The notes: a model not told the origin generated them from the sequence alone. A stretch of 64,000 nucleotides of DNA from Saccharothrix longispora (GCF_030852425.1 NZ_NSDM01000010.1:248001-312000), one strand, 5' to 3'; shown: positions 51,856 to 61,771, counted from the stretch's first letter. Program-made: numbers and translations.

Positions 51856-54258
51856 CTACTCGGTGTCGCTGCGCAGCGCGTCGAGCACCGGGAGCCCGGC
51901 CGCCCGGCGCGCGGGCAGCAGCGCGGCCGTCACACCGATCAGCGCGGTGACCGCGGCGAGCACCGCGAGCCTGCCCCACGGCACGACGACGTCGATACCG
52001 CCCTGGCTCCGCACCAGCACGACCCCGATCACGCACCCCGCCACGAGACCGAGCACGGCGCCCAGCGCGGCGACCACCAGTGATTCCAGGCGGAGCACCG
52101 ACCTCACCTGCTTCCGGTCGAGCCCGACCGCGCGCAGCAGGCCGATCTCCCTGGTGCGCTCCAGCACGGACATCGTCATCGTGTTCACCACCGCGAGCGC
52201 GCCGATCAGCCCGGACACGCTCAGCAGCGCGTAGAGCACGGCGAGGAACTCCGCGTACTGCGCGCCCACCGCCTCCAGGTGGTCGGCGTGCGTCCGGACG
52301 ACCGCCGTCGGGTTGTCCAGGGTGGTCCTGATCGCGTCGCGCAACGCCTCCGCGCCGTCCGGGGCGGACTGGACCAGCACGGTGCCCGGCGAGCGGTCGG
52401 GCAGGGCGTCCGCCGGGAGCACGGCCTCGTGGTCGAACCCGCGCGGCGCGTCGAAGACCGCCTTGACGGTCGCCGAGAGCGGCGTCCCGCGCGAGTCGCC
52501 GGACAGGACCGAACCGAGCCGCCAGCCGTACTGCCGCGCCGCCTCCGAGGTGACGGCGACACCACCCGCCAGGTCGTCCAGCGAACCCTCGCGCGCGGTG
52601 ATCCCGAAGAAGTCGTCCAGCGCGCCGGGGTCCGCGGCGGCGAAGGCGACGGAGTCCCCGTCGGGCAGTCGGAGCAGACCGGGCGTGACGGGGGTGACCG
52701 CCCGCACACCCGGGATCGCCGCGACGCGCTCCGGCAGGTCGGGCGCCAGTTCGGCGAACTCGATGGCGTTGATCCGGACGTCCGCGCGCTCACCGGTGTC
52801 CGCCTCCCGCACGGCGTCCGCGTCGGCCGACACGATCGGCACGGTCACCGCGGCGCAGACCGCCAGGCACACCATCAGCGCGCTCGACGTGGAGGCGGTG
52901 CGACGCGGGTTGCGGCGGGCGTTCTCCACGGCGAGCTTGCCGCGGATGCCGGTCAGCGCGACCAGCGGACGCCGCAGCACGGCGGTGAGGCCGGCGGCGG
53001 CCAGCGGGGTCAGCACGACCAGGCCGATCACCAGCAGCGGCGCGCCGAGGTAGACGAGGTCCTGGCTGCCGGCCGCGGCGAGCGTGACGGCGACGCCCAC
53101 CGCGGTCACGACGACACCGACGGCGTTCCGGCGGCGCAACGACTTGACGGGCGGCGGCACACCCGCGCGCAGCGCGGCGACCGGGGGGACGGAGGCCGCC
53201 CGGCGGGCCGGCAGCCACGCCGCCGCCACCGTGACGCCGAGGCCCACGCCCAGCGCGGCGAGCACGGCCTCGGGCGCGAAGGCGTCCACCGGGCCGGCCG
53301 GCCCCTCGGTGACCGCGAACAGGTCGCCCAGCAGGACGGCCCCGCCGACGCCGAGGGCGTAGCCCAGCACCGTCGCCACCCCGCCGATCAGCAGCGCCTC
53401 GGCCAGCACCATGCGCGTCACGTGGCGGCGGTCCGCGCCCACCGCGCGCAGCAGCGCGTGCTCCCTGCCGCGGGCGGCGGCCAGCATCGTGAAGGTGTTG
53501 GCGACCACGAACACCGCGACGAACAACGCCACCGCGGCGAACCCGAGCAGGATCGAGGTCAGCTTCCCCGTGCCCGCCAGGGCGGTCCCGGCGCCGACGA
53601 CCTCGACGAAGGTGCCGGACGGCACCACCTCCCGCACGGCCGCGGCGAGCGCCGCCTCCGAGGTGCCCGCCGTCGGGGTGAGCGCGATCCTGGTGTCGCC
53701 GAACAGTTCCCGCGCCGTGCCCGGGTCGAAGACCGCGAGCGTGCCGCCCGCCGCCGTCTCCGGCGACCTGGCCGAGACGACACCCGAGACGGTGAACGCG
53801 CGGGTGGTCCCGGTCACGACGAGGCGGACCCGGTCGCCGACCCGGTAGCCGGTGCGCTCGGCCGTCCACTCGTCGAGCGCGACCTCCCCGCCCCCGGACG
53901 GCGCCCGCCCGGACACCGTGGGGTGCTCGCCCTCGACGCGGTTCACCCCCACCGCCGCGCCGGGCGGACCTACCAGCGCGCCGTCGCGGTCGACGACGAA
54001 CGCCCGACCCTGCGAGTAGGCGGTCGCGGTGGCCACGCCCGCGACGCCGCGCGCCGCCTCGAAGACGCCCGGGTCGAGGGTGTCGAGGGTCGTGACCTCC
54101 ACGCCCGGCGCCGGGAGCGACGCGGTGATCGAGGCCCGGACGGACGCGGTGTAGAGCAGGGCGCCGACGACGAACGCGACGCCGAGCACGACCGCGGTCG
54201 CCGGCAGCAGGAAGCGCGATCGGCGGGCGAGCACCGAGCGCAGTGCGAGGCGGAACAT
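51856..54258 (-). CDS. ABC transporter permease (FtsX/MacB-type, duplicated)
   Basis: An 800-residue permease made of two FtsX-like modules: N-terminal helix (FLLPATAVVLGVAFVVGALL) with a large extracytoplasmic domain, three helices around 260-400, then a second large loop and three C-terminal helices (FLAVLYALLSVSGLIGALAV, LVVAALGAVLGLVAGCVIGV, RLAVLAAVTALIGVTAALLP). The ATPase gene overlaps as TGATG. Likely exports a lipid, peptide or antibiotic; it sits opposite a two-component system, like BceAB-type resistance loci. Confidence 0.9.
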   Translation of the reverse strand: MFRLALRSVLARRSRFLLPATAVVLGVAFVVGALLYTASVRASITASLPAPGVEVTTLDTLDPGVFEAARGVAGVATATAYSQGRAFVVDRDGALVGPPGAAVGVNRVEGEHPTVSGRAPSGGGEVALDEWTAERTGYRVGDRVRLVVTGTTRAFTVSGVVSARSPETAAGGTLAVFDPGTARELFGDTRIALTPTAGTSEAALAAAVREVVPSGTFVEVVGAGTALAGTGKLTSILLGFAAVALFVAVFVVANTFTMLAAARGREHALLRAVGADRRHVTRMVLAEALLIGGVATVLGYALGVGGAVLLGDLFAVTEGPAGPVDAFAPEAVLAALGVGLGVTVAAAWLPARRAASVPPVAALRAGVPPPVKSLRRRNAVGVVVTAVGVAVTLAAAGSQDLVYLGAPLLVIGLVVLTPLAAAGLTAVLRRPLVALTGIRGKLAVENARRNPRRTASTSSALMVCLAVCAAVTVPIVSADADAVREADTGERADVRINAIEFAELAPDLPERVAAIPGVRAVTPVTPGLLRLPDGDSVAFAAADPGALDDFFGITAREGSLDDLAGGVAVTSEAARQYGWRLGSVLSGDSRGTPLSATVKAVFDAPRGFDHEAVLPADALPDRSPGTVLVQSAPDGAEALRDAIRTTLDNPTAVVRTHADHLEAVGAQYAEFLAVLYALLSVSGLIGALAVVNTMTMSVLERTREIGLLRAVGLDRKQVRSVLRLESLVVAALGAVLGLVAGCVIGVVLVRSQGGIDVVVPWGRLAVLAAVTALIGVTAALLPARRAAGLPVLDALRSDTE

Positions 54259-55004
54259 CAGCGCACCTCCTGCCCCGCGTCGAACCGGCGCATCCGGTCG
54301 AGCACCCGGTCCGCGGTCGGTCGCTCCATGCTGTCGACGAGCCTGCCGTCCGCCAGGAACAGCACGCGGTCCGCGTAGCCCGCGGCGACGGGGTCGTGCG
54401 TCACCATCAGCACGGTCTGGTCCCACTCGTGCGCGCACAGCCGCAGCAGGTCGAGGAGGCGGGCGCCGGACCGGGAGTCCAGGTTGCCGGTCGGCTCGTC
54501 CGCCACCACCAGGTCGGGCCGGGTGATCAGGGCGCGGGCGCACGCCACGCGCTGCTGCTGACCCCCGGACAACTGGGCGGGCCGGTGGTCGAGCCGGTCG
54601 GCGAGGCCCATCGCCCCCACGATGCGCTCCGCCCACGCCGCGTCGGGCTCGCGCCCGGACATCGACAGCGGCAGCACGACGTTCTCCCACGCGGTGAGCG
54701 TGGGCAGCAGGTTGAACGACTGGAACACGAAACCGACGCGCTCGCGGCGCAGCCTGGTCAGCTCCCGCTCGGACAGCGAGCCGAGGTCGATCCCGCCGAT
54801 CCTGGCCCTGCCGCTGCTCGGGGCGTCCAGACCGGCCAGGCAGTGCGTGAACGTCGACTTGCCTGATCCTGACGGTCCCATCACCGCCGTGAACTCACCC
54901 CGTCGGAAGCGCGCGGACACACCGTCCAGCGCGACCACGGTGTTCCCGCCGTGCCCGTACACCTTGCCGAGTGATTCCGCCTCGGCCACCACCTGATCCG
55001 TCAC
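54258..55004 (-). CDS. ABC transporter ATP-binding protein
   Basis: A 248-residue ATPase with Walker A GPSGSGKST, signature LSGGQQQRVACARAL, Walker B DLVVADEPTGNLDS and H loop VTHDP; a LolD/MacB-like cassette that partners FtsX-type permeases. GTG 55004 is chosen; TTG at 55013 is possible. No clear ribosome site, so it may be leaderless. Divergent from the sensor kinase. Confidence 0.92.
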   Translation of the reverse strand: MTDQVVAEAESLGKVYGHGGNTVVALDGVSARFRRGEFTAVMGPSGSGKSTFTHCLAGLDAPSSGRARIGGIDLGSLSERELTRLRRERVGFVFQSFNLLPTLTAWENVVLPLSMSGREPDAAWAERIVGAMGLADRLDHRPAQLSGGQQQRVACARALITRPDLVVADEPTGNLDSRSGARLLDLLRLCAHEWDQTVLMVTHDPVAAGYADRVLFLADGRLVDSMERPTADRVLDRMRRFDAGQEVR

Positions 55005-55123
55005 GGTGGGCAATGCTGTCCGCGCGTCGCCCCGCGCGGATCGACCGTGCGGTGGACCCGGACCGCCCCGTCTCCGCCTTTCGGTCGAGGTGTCCCGTGA
55101 GGACGCTGTCGTAGCGTTCTGCC

Positions 55124-56260
55124 ATGCCCGGCATCAGGAGGGTCCCGCCCGCGCAGCTGTTCACGACGCTCGTCGTGGGGACCGTCGCGCTCGTCGCGCT
55201 GGTCGTGGAGGTCTGCTCGGCCGAGCGCGTGCCCGGCGGCGTCGGCCTGGCGGTGTGCGGCGTGCTCCCCGCGCTCGCGCTGTCCCGGACCCGGTTCGTG
55301 ACGCCTGCCGCACTGGTGTCGGTGGCGTTCACGGTCGTGGCCCACCAGGTGCCCGTGGGGCTGGACAACACGTTCGGGGTCGTGGAGCTGGCGGCGTTCT
55401 CGTGGCTGGTCGTGCGGGTGGTGATGCTCCGGCCGGTGCGACACCTGCTGTGGCAGGTGCCGCTGCTGACGGTCGCCGCCGCGGTGCTGCCGGTGCGGCT
55501 CGACACCGACAACCGGGCCTTCGTCCCCGACCTGGTCGGCCTGATCGGCTTCGGCATGCTGTTCATGGTGCTGCTCGGCCTGTACCTGAGGCTGCACGAG
55601 CGCCGGCGCGCGGACCTGCACGCGCTGGCGAAGCAGGAGCAGCGCCTGGAGTACGCGCGTGACCTGCACGACTTCGTCGCCCACCACGTCACCGCGATCG
55701 TGGCGCAGGCCAGGGCGGTCCGGTACACCACGGCGGCCGGGATGCCGCCGTCACCGGAGGCACTGGACGCCATGCTGGAGGCCATCGAGAAGACCGGGTC
55801 GCAGGCGCTGGCGTCCATGCGCGGCATGATCACCGTGCTGCGGGACGAGCGGTCGCCGGAGGAACGGCGGCTGCTCGCGGACGTGCTGGGCGAGGCGGTG
55901 CGCGACTTCCCCGGTCCGCCGCGCGCGGTCGCGTCCGTGTCGGACGACCTGCGCGGGGCCCGCCCGCCCGCGCACGTGCTCGACGCCGTGCGGCACGTCG
56001 TCCAGGAGTCGCTGACCAACGTGCTGCGGCACGCCGCGGACGTGACGCGGGTGCGGGTGGACGCCCGGCTGGACGACGGTGAGCTGGAGGTCAGCGTGAC
56101 GAACGACGGGCGGGTGGCGGACGTGCCCGTGCTGTCCGGCGGCGGGTTCGGGCTGGTGGGTCTGGCGGAGCGGGTGGAGGCCGTGGGCGGGACGCTGAGC
56201 GCCGGGCCGTCGGGCGCGGGCTGGCGGGTCACCGCCCGTCTGCCATCATCGCTGGCATGA
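55124..56260 (+). CDS. NarL-type membrane sensor histidine kinase
   Basis: A 378-residue kinase with about five membrane helices (LFTTLVVGTVALVALVVEVC; PGGVGLAVCGVLPALAL; LVSVAFTVVAHQV; LLWQVPLLTVAAAVLPV; LVGLIGFGMLFMVLLGLY), then the HisKA_3 motif ARDLHDFVAHHVTAIVAQAR and HATPase (VVQESLTNVLRHA, GGGFGLVGLAERVEAVGGT). It probably senses a membrane-active compound handled by the divergent ABC exporter. Confidence 0.93.
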   Translation: MPGIRRVPPAQLFTTLVVGTVALVALVVEVCSAERVPGGVGLAVCGVLPALALSRTRFVTPAALVSVAFTVVAHQVPVGLDNTFGVVELAAFSWLVVRVVMLRPVRHLLWQVPLLTVAAAVLPVRLDTDNRAFVPDLVGLIGFGMLFMVLLGLYLRLHERRRADLHALAKQEQRLEYARDLHDFVAHHVTAIVAQARAVRYTTAAGMPPSPEALDAMLEAIEKTGSQALASMRGMITVLRDERSPEERRLLADVLGEAVRDFPGPPRAVASVSDDLRGARPPAHVLDAVRHVVQESLTNVLRHAADVTRVRVDARLDDGELEVSVTNDGRVADVPVLSGGGFGLVGLAERVEAVGGTLSAGPSGAGWRVTARLPSSLA

Positions 56261-56922
56261 CGATCGGGGTGCTGATCGCCGACGACCAGGAGATGATGCG
56301 CTCGGCGTACGGCATGATCCTCGGCGCGCAGCCGGACATGGAGGTCGTGGCGAGCGTCGGCGACGGGGAGTCCGCGGTGGCCGAGGCGCGGCGCCTGCGG
56401 CCGGACGTGTGCCTGCTGGACATCCGGATGCCGGGGATCGACGGCCTGGAGGCGACCCGGCTGCTGGCGGGACCGGGGACGCGCGACCCCTTGAACGTGC
56501 TGATCGCGACGACCTTCGACCTGGACGAGTACGTGTACCGGGCGCTGCGCAACGGCGCGTGCGGCTTCCTGCTGAAGGACATGTCCCCGGCGCTGCTGGT
56601 GGAGGCGGTGCGCGCGGCGGCGACGGGCGCGTCGATGATCTCGCCGAACGTGACCGTCCGGCTGCTGTCCCACCTGGCGCCGGACCGGGGGGTGCAGGAG
56701 CCGCCGGAGCGCGCGCCGCACGAGCCGCTGACCGAGCGCGAACTGGCCGTGGTGCGGCTGGTGGCGCTGGGGCGGACCAACGACGAGGTCGCGGCCGAGC
56801 TGTACGTGACGGTGGCGACGGTGAAGACGCACCTGGGCAACGTGCAGCGCAAGCTGTCCGCGCGCAACCGGGTCGAGGTCGCGGCGTGGGCGTGGCGGAC
56901 GGGTGTCGTGCGGGGGCGGTGA
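56257..56922 (+). CDS. NarL-family response regulator
   Basis: A 221-residue regulator: receiver with ADDQEM, Asp in VCLLDIRMPGIDG, Lys in LLKDMSP; LuxR-type helix-turn-helix PLTERELAVVRLVALGRTND, EVAAELYVTVATVKTHLGNV. ATG overlaps the kinase stop (ATGA). Confidence 0.95.
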   Translation: MTIGVLIADDQEMMRSAYGMILGAQPDMEVVASVGDGESAVAEARRLRPDVCLLDIRMPGIDGLEATRLLAGPGTRDPLNVLIATTFDLDEYVYRALRNGACGFLLKDMSPALLVEAVRAAATGASMISPNVTVRLLSHLAPDRGVQEPPERAPHEPLTERELAVVRLVALGRTNDEVAAELYVTVATVKTHLGNVQRKLSARNRVEVAAWAWRTGVVRGR

Positions 56923-56986
56923 CGGGCCCGGCGCGCCCACGGCCGGCGGGCACGGCCGTGGGCGCGCCGCCGGTGAAGGGCCTCGG

Positions 56987-57397
56987 TCAGGCGGTCTGGT
57001 CGAGCAGTTCGGCCAGCAGGGCGCGGACGCGGCGGTCGATGTCGTCGCGGATCGGGCGCACGGCCTCCACGCCCCGGCCCGCCGGGTCGTCGAGGACCCA
57101 GTCGAGGTAGCGCTTGCCGGGGAAGACGGGGCAGGTGTCGCCGCAGCCCATGGTGATGACGACGTCGGAGGCTTCGACGGCCTCGGCGGTGAGCTTCTTG
57201 GGCACCTCGGCGGTGATGTCCAGGCCCCACTCGGCCAGCGCCCGGGCGGCGGCGGGGTTGACCTGGTCGGCGGGCGCGGACCCGGCGGAGCGGACCTCGA
57301 CGCGGCCCAGGCCGTGGTGCTGGAGGAGGGCGGCGGCCATCTGGGAGCGGCCGGCGTTGTGGACGCAGACGAACAGGACCTCGGGCTTACGGCTCAA
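56987..57397 (-). CDS. arsC: arsenate reductase ArsC (low-MW phosphatase type)
   Basis: A 136-residue protein with the CX5R loop CVHNAGR (residues 11-17) and a further cysteine region GCGDTCPVFPG like thioredoxin-coupled arsenate reductases. It reduces arsenate to arsenite for export by Acr3. Start TTG 57397 has GAAGGA upstream at normal spacing. Downstream of the ArsR fusion gene with 25 bases between, so co-transcribed. Confidence 0.9.
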   Translation of the reverse strand: MSRKPEVLFVCVHNAGRSQMAAALLQHHGLGRVEVRSAGSAPADQVNPAAARALAEWGLDITAEVPKKLTAEAVEASDVVITMGCGDTCPVFPGKRYLDWVLDDPAGRGVEAVRPIRDDIDRRVRALLAELLDQTA

Positions 57398-57422
57398 CGG
57401 GTCGTCCTTCGGTCGGAGGGGG

Positions 57423-58115
57423 TCACGGGGTGGTGCGCACAGCGGGGGCGAGGCGTTCGACGCGGTCGGCCAGGTCGCGGTAGGCGCGGTCGAAGGCGTC
57501 CTCGGTGCCGACCGCGGCCGGGTCGGGCACGGACCAGTGCAGGCGGTGGTCGGCGGGGTCGAGTTCCTCGTGGGCGTTGTCGCACACGGCCACGACCAGG
57601 TCCTCGGGGTCGAGCACGTCGTCGAGGTGGTGGGGCCGGGCGCGGGCCAGGGACAGGCCGTGCGCGCGGGCGGTGGCCGCGGCGAGCGGGTGCACGCGCT
57701 CGGCGGGCCGGGTCCCGGCGCTCGCGGTGGGCACGTCGCTGTGCCGCTCCCACAGCGCGGCGGCGAGCTGCGAGCGGGCCGAGTTGTGGGAGCACACGAA
57801 CACCACGCGCGGCGCCGTGCGCAGGTCCGTGGGCACGAGACCGGTGAGCGCGGTGGTGCGCAGGCGCAGGTAGGTGCGCCGGTGGTCGCCCTCCGACCGG
57901 GACCGCTCCACCACGCCCGCCTGTTCCAGCAGCTTGAGGTGGTGGGCGAGCAGGTTGCTGGGCAGCGCGAGGGCCCTGCCGACCTCGCCGGGGGAGGCGT
58001 CGCCGAGCAGCAGCAGTTCCACGACGGCCAGCCGGGCGGGCTCGCCCAGGGCCGCGTGCACACGCGCTCGTCCCACCAGGTCCGGAGACCAGTCAGTAGT
58101 CATTGACTCAATCAT
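57423..58115 (-). CDS. ArsR regulator fused to low-MW phosphatase/ArsC-like domain
   Basis: A 230-residue fusion. ArsR winged helix at 10-105 (ARVHAALGEPARLAVVELLL, LGDASPGEVGRALALPSNLL, AHHLKLLEQAGVVERSRSEG) followed by a low-molecular-weight phosphatase domain (VVFVCSHNSARSQLAAALWE, CX5R loop CSHNSAR). It may couple arsenate reduction to repression. ATG 58115 is used; ATG 58103 is also possible. TCAACCATGATTGA around the start is a small inverted repeat (TCAA...TTGA) that may be the operator. Confidence 0.88.
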   Translation of the reverse strand: MIESMTTDWSPDLVGRARVHAALGEPARLAVVELLLLGDASPGEVGRALALPSNLLAHHLKLLEQAGVVERSRSEGDHRRTYLRLRTTALTGLVPTDLRTAPRVVFVCSHNSARSQLAAALWERHSDVPTASAGTRPAERVHPLAAATARAHGLSLARARPHHLDDVLDPEDLVVAVCDNAHEELDPADHRLHWSVPDPAAVGTEDAFDRAYRDLADRVERLAPAVRTTP

Positions 58116-58230
58116 GGTTGACTGTGCCGGGAACGTCAATCGGGCGAAGAGGCGGTCGGATCGTGGAGTTGTCGATGGACGGGGCGTTGGACGCCCGTCG
58201 TGGTGAAGGTCTGCCTCGCCGGAGGACCTG

Positions 58231-59295
58231 GTGAGCGCGCGCACCCCAGAGCGGTCGGAAGTCCTGGGCGGACTGTCCTTCCTCGACCGCTTCCTGCCGG
58301 TCTGGATCGGTGTCGCGATGGTCGCCGGTCTCGCGCTGGGCCGGTTCGTCCCCGGTCTGCAGGGCGTGCTGGACTCGGTCAAGGTCGCCGGGGTCTCGCT
58401 GCCCATCGCCCTGGGGCTGCTGCTGATGATGTACCCGGTGCTGGCCAAGGTCCGCTACGACAAGCTGGACACCGTCACCGGCGACCGGCGGACGATGCTG
58501 CTCTCGCTGGTGCTCAACTGGGTGCTGGGCCCGGCGCTGATGTTCGCGCTGGCCTGGGTCTTCCTGGCCGACCTGCCCGAGTACCGCACCGGTCTGATCA
58601 TCGTCGGTCTGGCCCGCTGCATCGCCATGGTCATCATCTGGAACGACCTGGCCTGCGGCGACCGCGAGGCCGCCGCCGTCCTGGTCGCGCTGAACTCGGT
58701 GTTCCAGGTCGTCATGTTCGGGGTGCTCGGCTGGTTCTACCTCGACCTGCTGCCCGGTTGGCTGGGCCTGGACACCACGTCGCTGGACTTCTCCCCGTGG
58801 GAGATCGCCCTGTCGGTGGTCGTCTTCCTGGGCATCCCGCTCGCCGCCGGCTACCTCGGCCGCCGCCTCGGCGAACGCGCGCGCGGCCGGGACTGGTACG
58901 AGTCCCGCTTCCTGCCGAGGATCGGCCCCGTCGCCCTCTACGGCCTGCTGTTCACCATCGTCGTCCTGTTCGCCCTCCAGGGCGACCGGATCACCTCCCA
59001 GCCGCTCGACGTCGCCCGCATCGCCCTGCCGCTGCTGGTGTACTTCGCCGTGATGTGGGTCGGCGGCTACGCGCTGGGCAAGGCGTCCGGCCTGTCCTAC
59101 GAGCGCACCACCACGCTCGCCTTCACCGCCGCCGGCAACAACTTCGAGCTGGCCATCGCGGTCGCGATCGGCGTGTTCGGCGTGACCTCCGGCCAGGCCC
59201 TCGCCGGCGTGGTCGGCCCGCTGATCGAGGTCCCCGTGCTGGTGGGCCTGGTCTACGTCAGCCTGTGGCTGCGCAAGCGCTGGAGCACCACCTGA
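58231..59295 (+). CDS. acr3: arsenite efflux transporter Acr3
   Basis: A 354-residue carrier with ten membrane helices. Conserved Acr3 motifs: [19 protein letters not shown], the helix with [19 protein letters not shown] (essential Cys in RCIAMV), and [23 protein letters not shown] start after GGAGG. Divergent from the ArsR fusion, which probably represses both directions. Confidence 0.95.
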   Translation: MSARTPERSEVLGGLSFLDRFLPVWIGVAMVAGLALGRFVPGLQGVLDSVKVAGVSLPIALGLLLMMYPVLAKVRYDKLDTVTGDRRTMLLSLVLNWVLGPALMFALAWVFLADLPEYRTGLIIVGLARCIAMVIIWNDLACGDREAAAVLVALNSVFQVVMFGVLGWFYLDLLPGWLGLDTTSLDFSPWEIALSVVVFLGIPLAAGYLGRRLGERARGRDWYESRFLPRIGPVALYGLLFTIVVLFALQGDRITSQPLDVARIALPLLVYFAVMWVGGYALGKASGLSYERTTTLAFTAAGNNFELAIAVAIGVFGVTSGQALAGVVGPLIEVPVLVGLVYVSLWLRKRWSTT

Positions 59296-59327
59296 GGTTC
59301 CGGTCGGCCGGAGCCGACCGGAACCTC
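59294..59327. terminator. perfect hairpin between acr3 and response-regulator relic
   Basis: 15 paired bases (59294-59308 with 59313-59327) around CGGA; the left arm overlaps the acr3 stop and the right arm is followed by TTATT. Confidence 0.85.
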
Positions 59328-59330
59328 GGG

Positions 59331-59925
59331 TTATTCCTCGTTCGAGGGTGCGGGCCTGCGGAGTTCGGTGGCGAGCACGGCGGCCTGGGTGCGGCGTTCG
59401 AGGCCGAGTTCGGCGAGGAGGGGGAGACGTAGCTCTTGACGGTCTTCTCGGCGAGGAACACCTTCTCGGCGATCTGCTTGTTGGTCAGGCCTTCGCCGAT
59501 GTGGTCGAACACGGTGCGTTCCTGCTCGGTGAGCGAGCGGGTGGGGTCGCCCTGGTCGCGCTCGCGCCGGATGCGGTCCAGCAGGGCGGCGGTGGAGCGG
59601 GCGTCGAGCAGTGATCCGCCGGCGGCGACGGTGCGCACGGCGTTCTGCAGGTCGTGGCCGAGGATGCGCTTGAGGACGAAACCGGACGCGCCGGCCATGA
59701 TGGCGTCGAAGAGTGCCTCGTCGTCGGTGAACGAGGTCAGCATCAGGCACGTGAGCCCCGGCAGCCGCGAGCGCAGTTCGCGGCACAGCTCGATGCCGTT
59801 GCCGTCGGGCAGCCGCACGTCGAGCACGGCGACGTCCGCGCCGCTGCCCGGCACCCGCGCCAACGCCTCGGCCACCGACCCGGCCTCGCCGACCACCTCC
59901 AGGTCGTCGTCGCTGTTGAGCTGCC
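59331..59925 (-). pseudogene. DevR/NarL-type response regulator missing 5' end and frameshifted
   Basis: The body reads [97 protein letters not shown], the LuxR effector. The N-terminal ~20 residues with the first acidic pocket are absent: upstream the sequence changes abruptly into an antisense transporter gene near 59925-59935. Near 59428 a frameshift moves the C terminus to another frame, where [20 protein letters not shown] continues to TAA at 59331-59333. Two independent lesions make it inactive. Confidence 0.85.
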
Positions 59926-59934
59926 CGCCGTCGT

Positions 59935-60942
59935 CGTGGCGACCGCCGTCGCCCAGTGGGCGGCGCTGCCGGCGGCCCGCATCGGCGAACTGCCCGCCTC
60001 GCTGCCCGCCCCCTCGTTCGCGTTCCTCGACGCGTCGACGCTGTGGTCGCTGCTGCCCCCGGCGGTGGCGGTCGCCGCGCTCGCCGCGCTGGAGAGCCTG
60101 CTGTCCGCCGCCGTCGCCGACGGCATGAGCGTCAACCAGCGCCACGACCCGGACCGCGAGCTGTTCGGGCAGGGCCTGGCCAACCTCGTCGCACCCCTGT
60201 TCGGCGGGGTGCCCGCCACCGCCGCCATCGCCCGCACGGCGGTCGACGTCCGGTCCGGCGCGACCTCGCGGCTCGCCGCGCTCACCCACGCCGCGGTGCT
60301 GCTGCTGATCGTGCTCGTCGCCGCCCCGTGGGTGGCCGGTCTCCCGCTCGCCGTGCTCGCCGGCGTCCTGCTCGCCACGGCCGCCCGGATGGTCGAGGTC
60401 GGATCGGTGCGGGCACTGGCCCGCGCCGGTCGCCCGGACGCGGCGGTGCTGGTGCTGACCGCGGTGGCGACGCTCGCGCTGGACCTGGTCACCGCGGTGA
60501 TCGCCGGCCTGCTGCCGGCGGGCGTGTTCGCCCTGCGCGCCGTGTCCCGGGCGGCCCGGTTGGAGGAGGTGCCGCTGGAACCGGCGACCACCGCGAGGAG
60601 GAACGCGCCCTGCTCGCCCAGCACATCGTCGCCTACCGGCTCGACGGCCCCCTGCTGTTCGCCGCCGCCCACCGCTTCCTGCTGGAGCTGACGGAGATCA
60701 CCCCGGTCGAGGTGGTCATCCTGCGGATGTCCCGCCTGTCGGCCGTGGACGCCACCGGCGTGGTCGTGCTGCGCGACGCCGTGCGGCGGCTGGAGCACCG
60801 CGGTGTCACCGTCCTCGTCTCGGGTGTGCGCGACGAGCACCGACGGGCACTCGGCACCCTCGGCCTGCCGGCGTTCGAGCACACGCCCGACGCCATCGAG
60901 CACGCGCGCGAGCACCTGCGCGAACGGGGCGTCCTGCCCTGA
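59935..60942 (+). pseudogene. SulP-family anion transporter missing 5' half and frameshifted
   Basis: Frame 1 from the junction: [100 protein letters not shown], the C-terminal half of the SulP membrane domain. Near 60580 it shifts into [20 protein letters not shown], then the STAS domain (VVILRMSRLSAVDATGVVVL). Roughly 200 N-terminal residues are missing at the same junction that truncates the divergent response regulator. Confidence 0.85.
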
Positions 60943-60949
60943 GCGCGGT

Positions 60950-61771
60950 CTACGGACGCGTCCCGGCGGCCCGCCGGCCGGTGCGGCGCCCCGCCGGCCA
61001 CACCTCGGCGTACGCGACGGCCTCGGCCAGCGGGAACAGCCGGGTGACGGCCGCGCCGACCCGGCCGTGGCGGACCGGCCGCGCCCCGACGAAGGCCGCG
61101 CCCAGCTCCGCGAAGTCGTCGCCGTCGACGGCGACGTCGCGGACGGTCGTCCAGGACCGGCCCCGGGGTGCGGCGACCGCGAAGGAGCTGTCCGCCTCCA
61201 CCGGCGCCGGGAGGCGGTACTCGGCCAGGTGGAACGCGGTGCAGGAGCCGAAGCCGACGCCCAGGAGGAGGACGTGCGCGCCCAGCGCCTCCAACCGCGC
61301 GAGCGGGCTGCGCTCACCGAGCCGGCTGTCGAGGGCGTGGTCCTGCACGACCTCGGCGGCACGCGGCCCGACGGCGGCGAACGACGTCTGCGGGTGGGCG
61401 CTGCGCAGCGCCCCCGGCCAGGTGCGCACCACCTCGGGGATGACGCCCATGCCGCTCGACGGGGTCGTGCGCGGGTCGTAGGGCGGCATCGACGCGCGGA
61501 TGTCGGCCCACCACGACTCGGGCACGGGCGGGTTGCGCCACTCCGCCGGGTCGGAGTTGTCGCCCGACTGGGTGGGCACCACCAGCGTCCCGTCCTCGCC
61601 CAGGACGTCGAGCAGCGCCAGGACCACCGCGTGGGCCCCGCCGCAGACCCAGCCGAGCGAGCGCAGCGAGGAGTGCGCGAGGACGGTGTCGCCGGGGCGC
61701 AGGCCCACCTCGCCGAGCTGGGCGGCGATCGACTCCCGCGTGCACAGGGGACCGGGGGGTGGCGTCCGCAT
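60950..61771 (-). CDS. aminoglycoside 3-N-acetyltransferase family protein
   Basis: A 273-residue Antibiotic_NAT protein: GLRPGDTVLAHSSLRSLGWV, GTLVVPTQSGDNSDP, SSGMGVIPEVVRTWPGALRS, HPQTSFAAVGPRA and LGERSPLARLEALGAHVLLL, GVGFGSCTAFHLAEYR. The family acetylates the 3-amino group of aminoglycosides with acetyl-CoA; chromosomal actinomycete members may have other substrates. ATG 61771 is used; it overlaps no other gene and ends 8 bases from the SulP relic. Confidence 0.87.
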   Translation of the reverse strand: MRTPPPGPLCTRESIAAQLGEVGLRPGDTVLAHSSLRSLGWVCGGAHAVVLALLDVLGEDGTLVVPTQSGDNSDPAEWRNPPVPESWWADIRASMPPYDPRTTPSSGMGVIPEVVRTWPGALRSAHPQTSFAAVGPRAAEVVQDHALDSRLGERSPLARLEALGAHVLLLGVGFGSCTAFHLAEYRLPAPVEADSSFAVAAPRGRSWTTVRDVAVDGDDFAELGAAFVGARPVRHGRVGAAVTRLFPLAEAVAYAEVWPAGRRTGRRAAGTRP

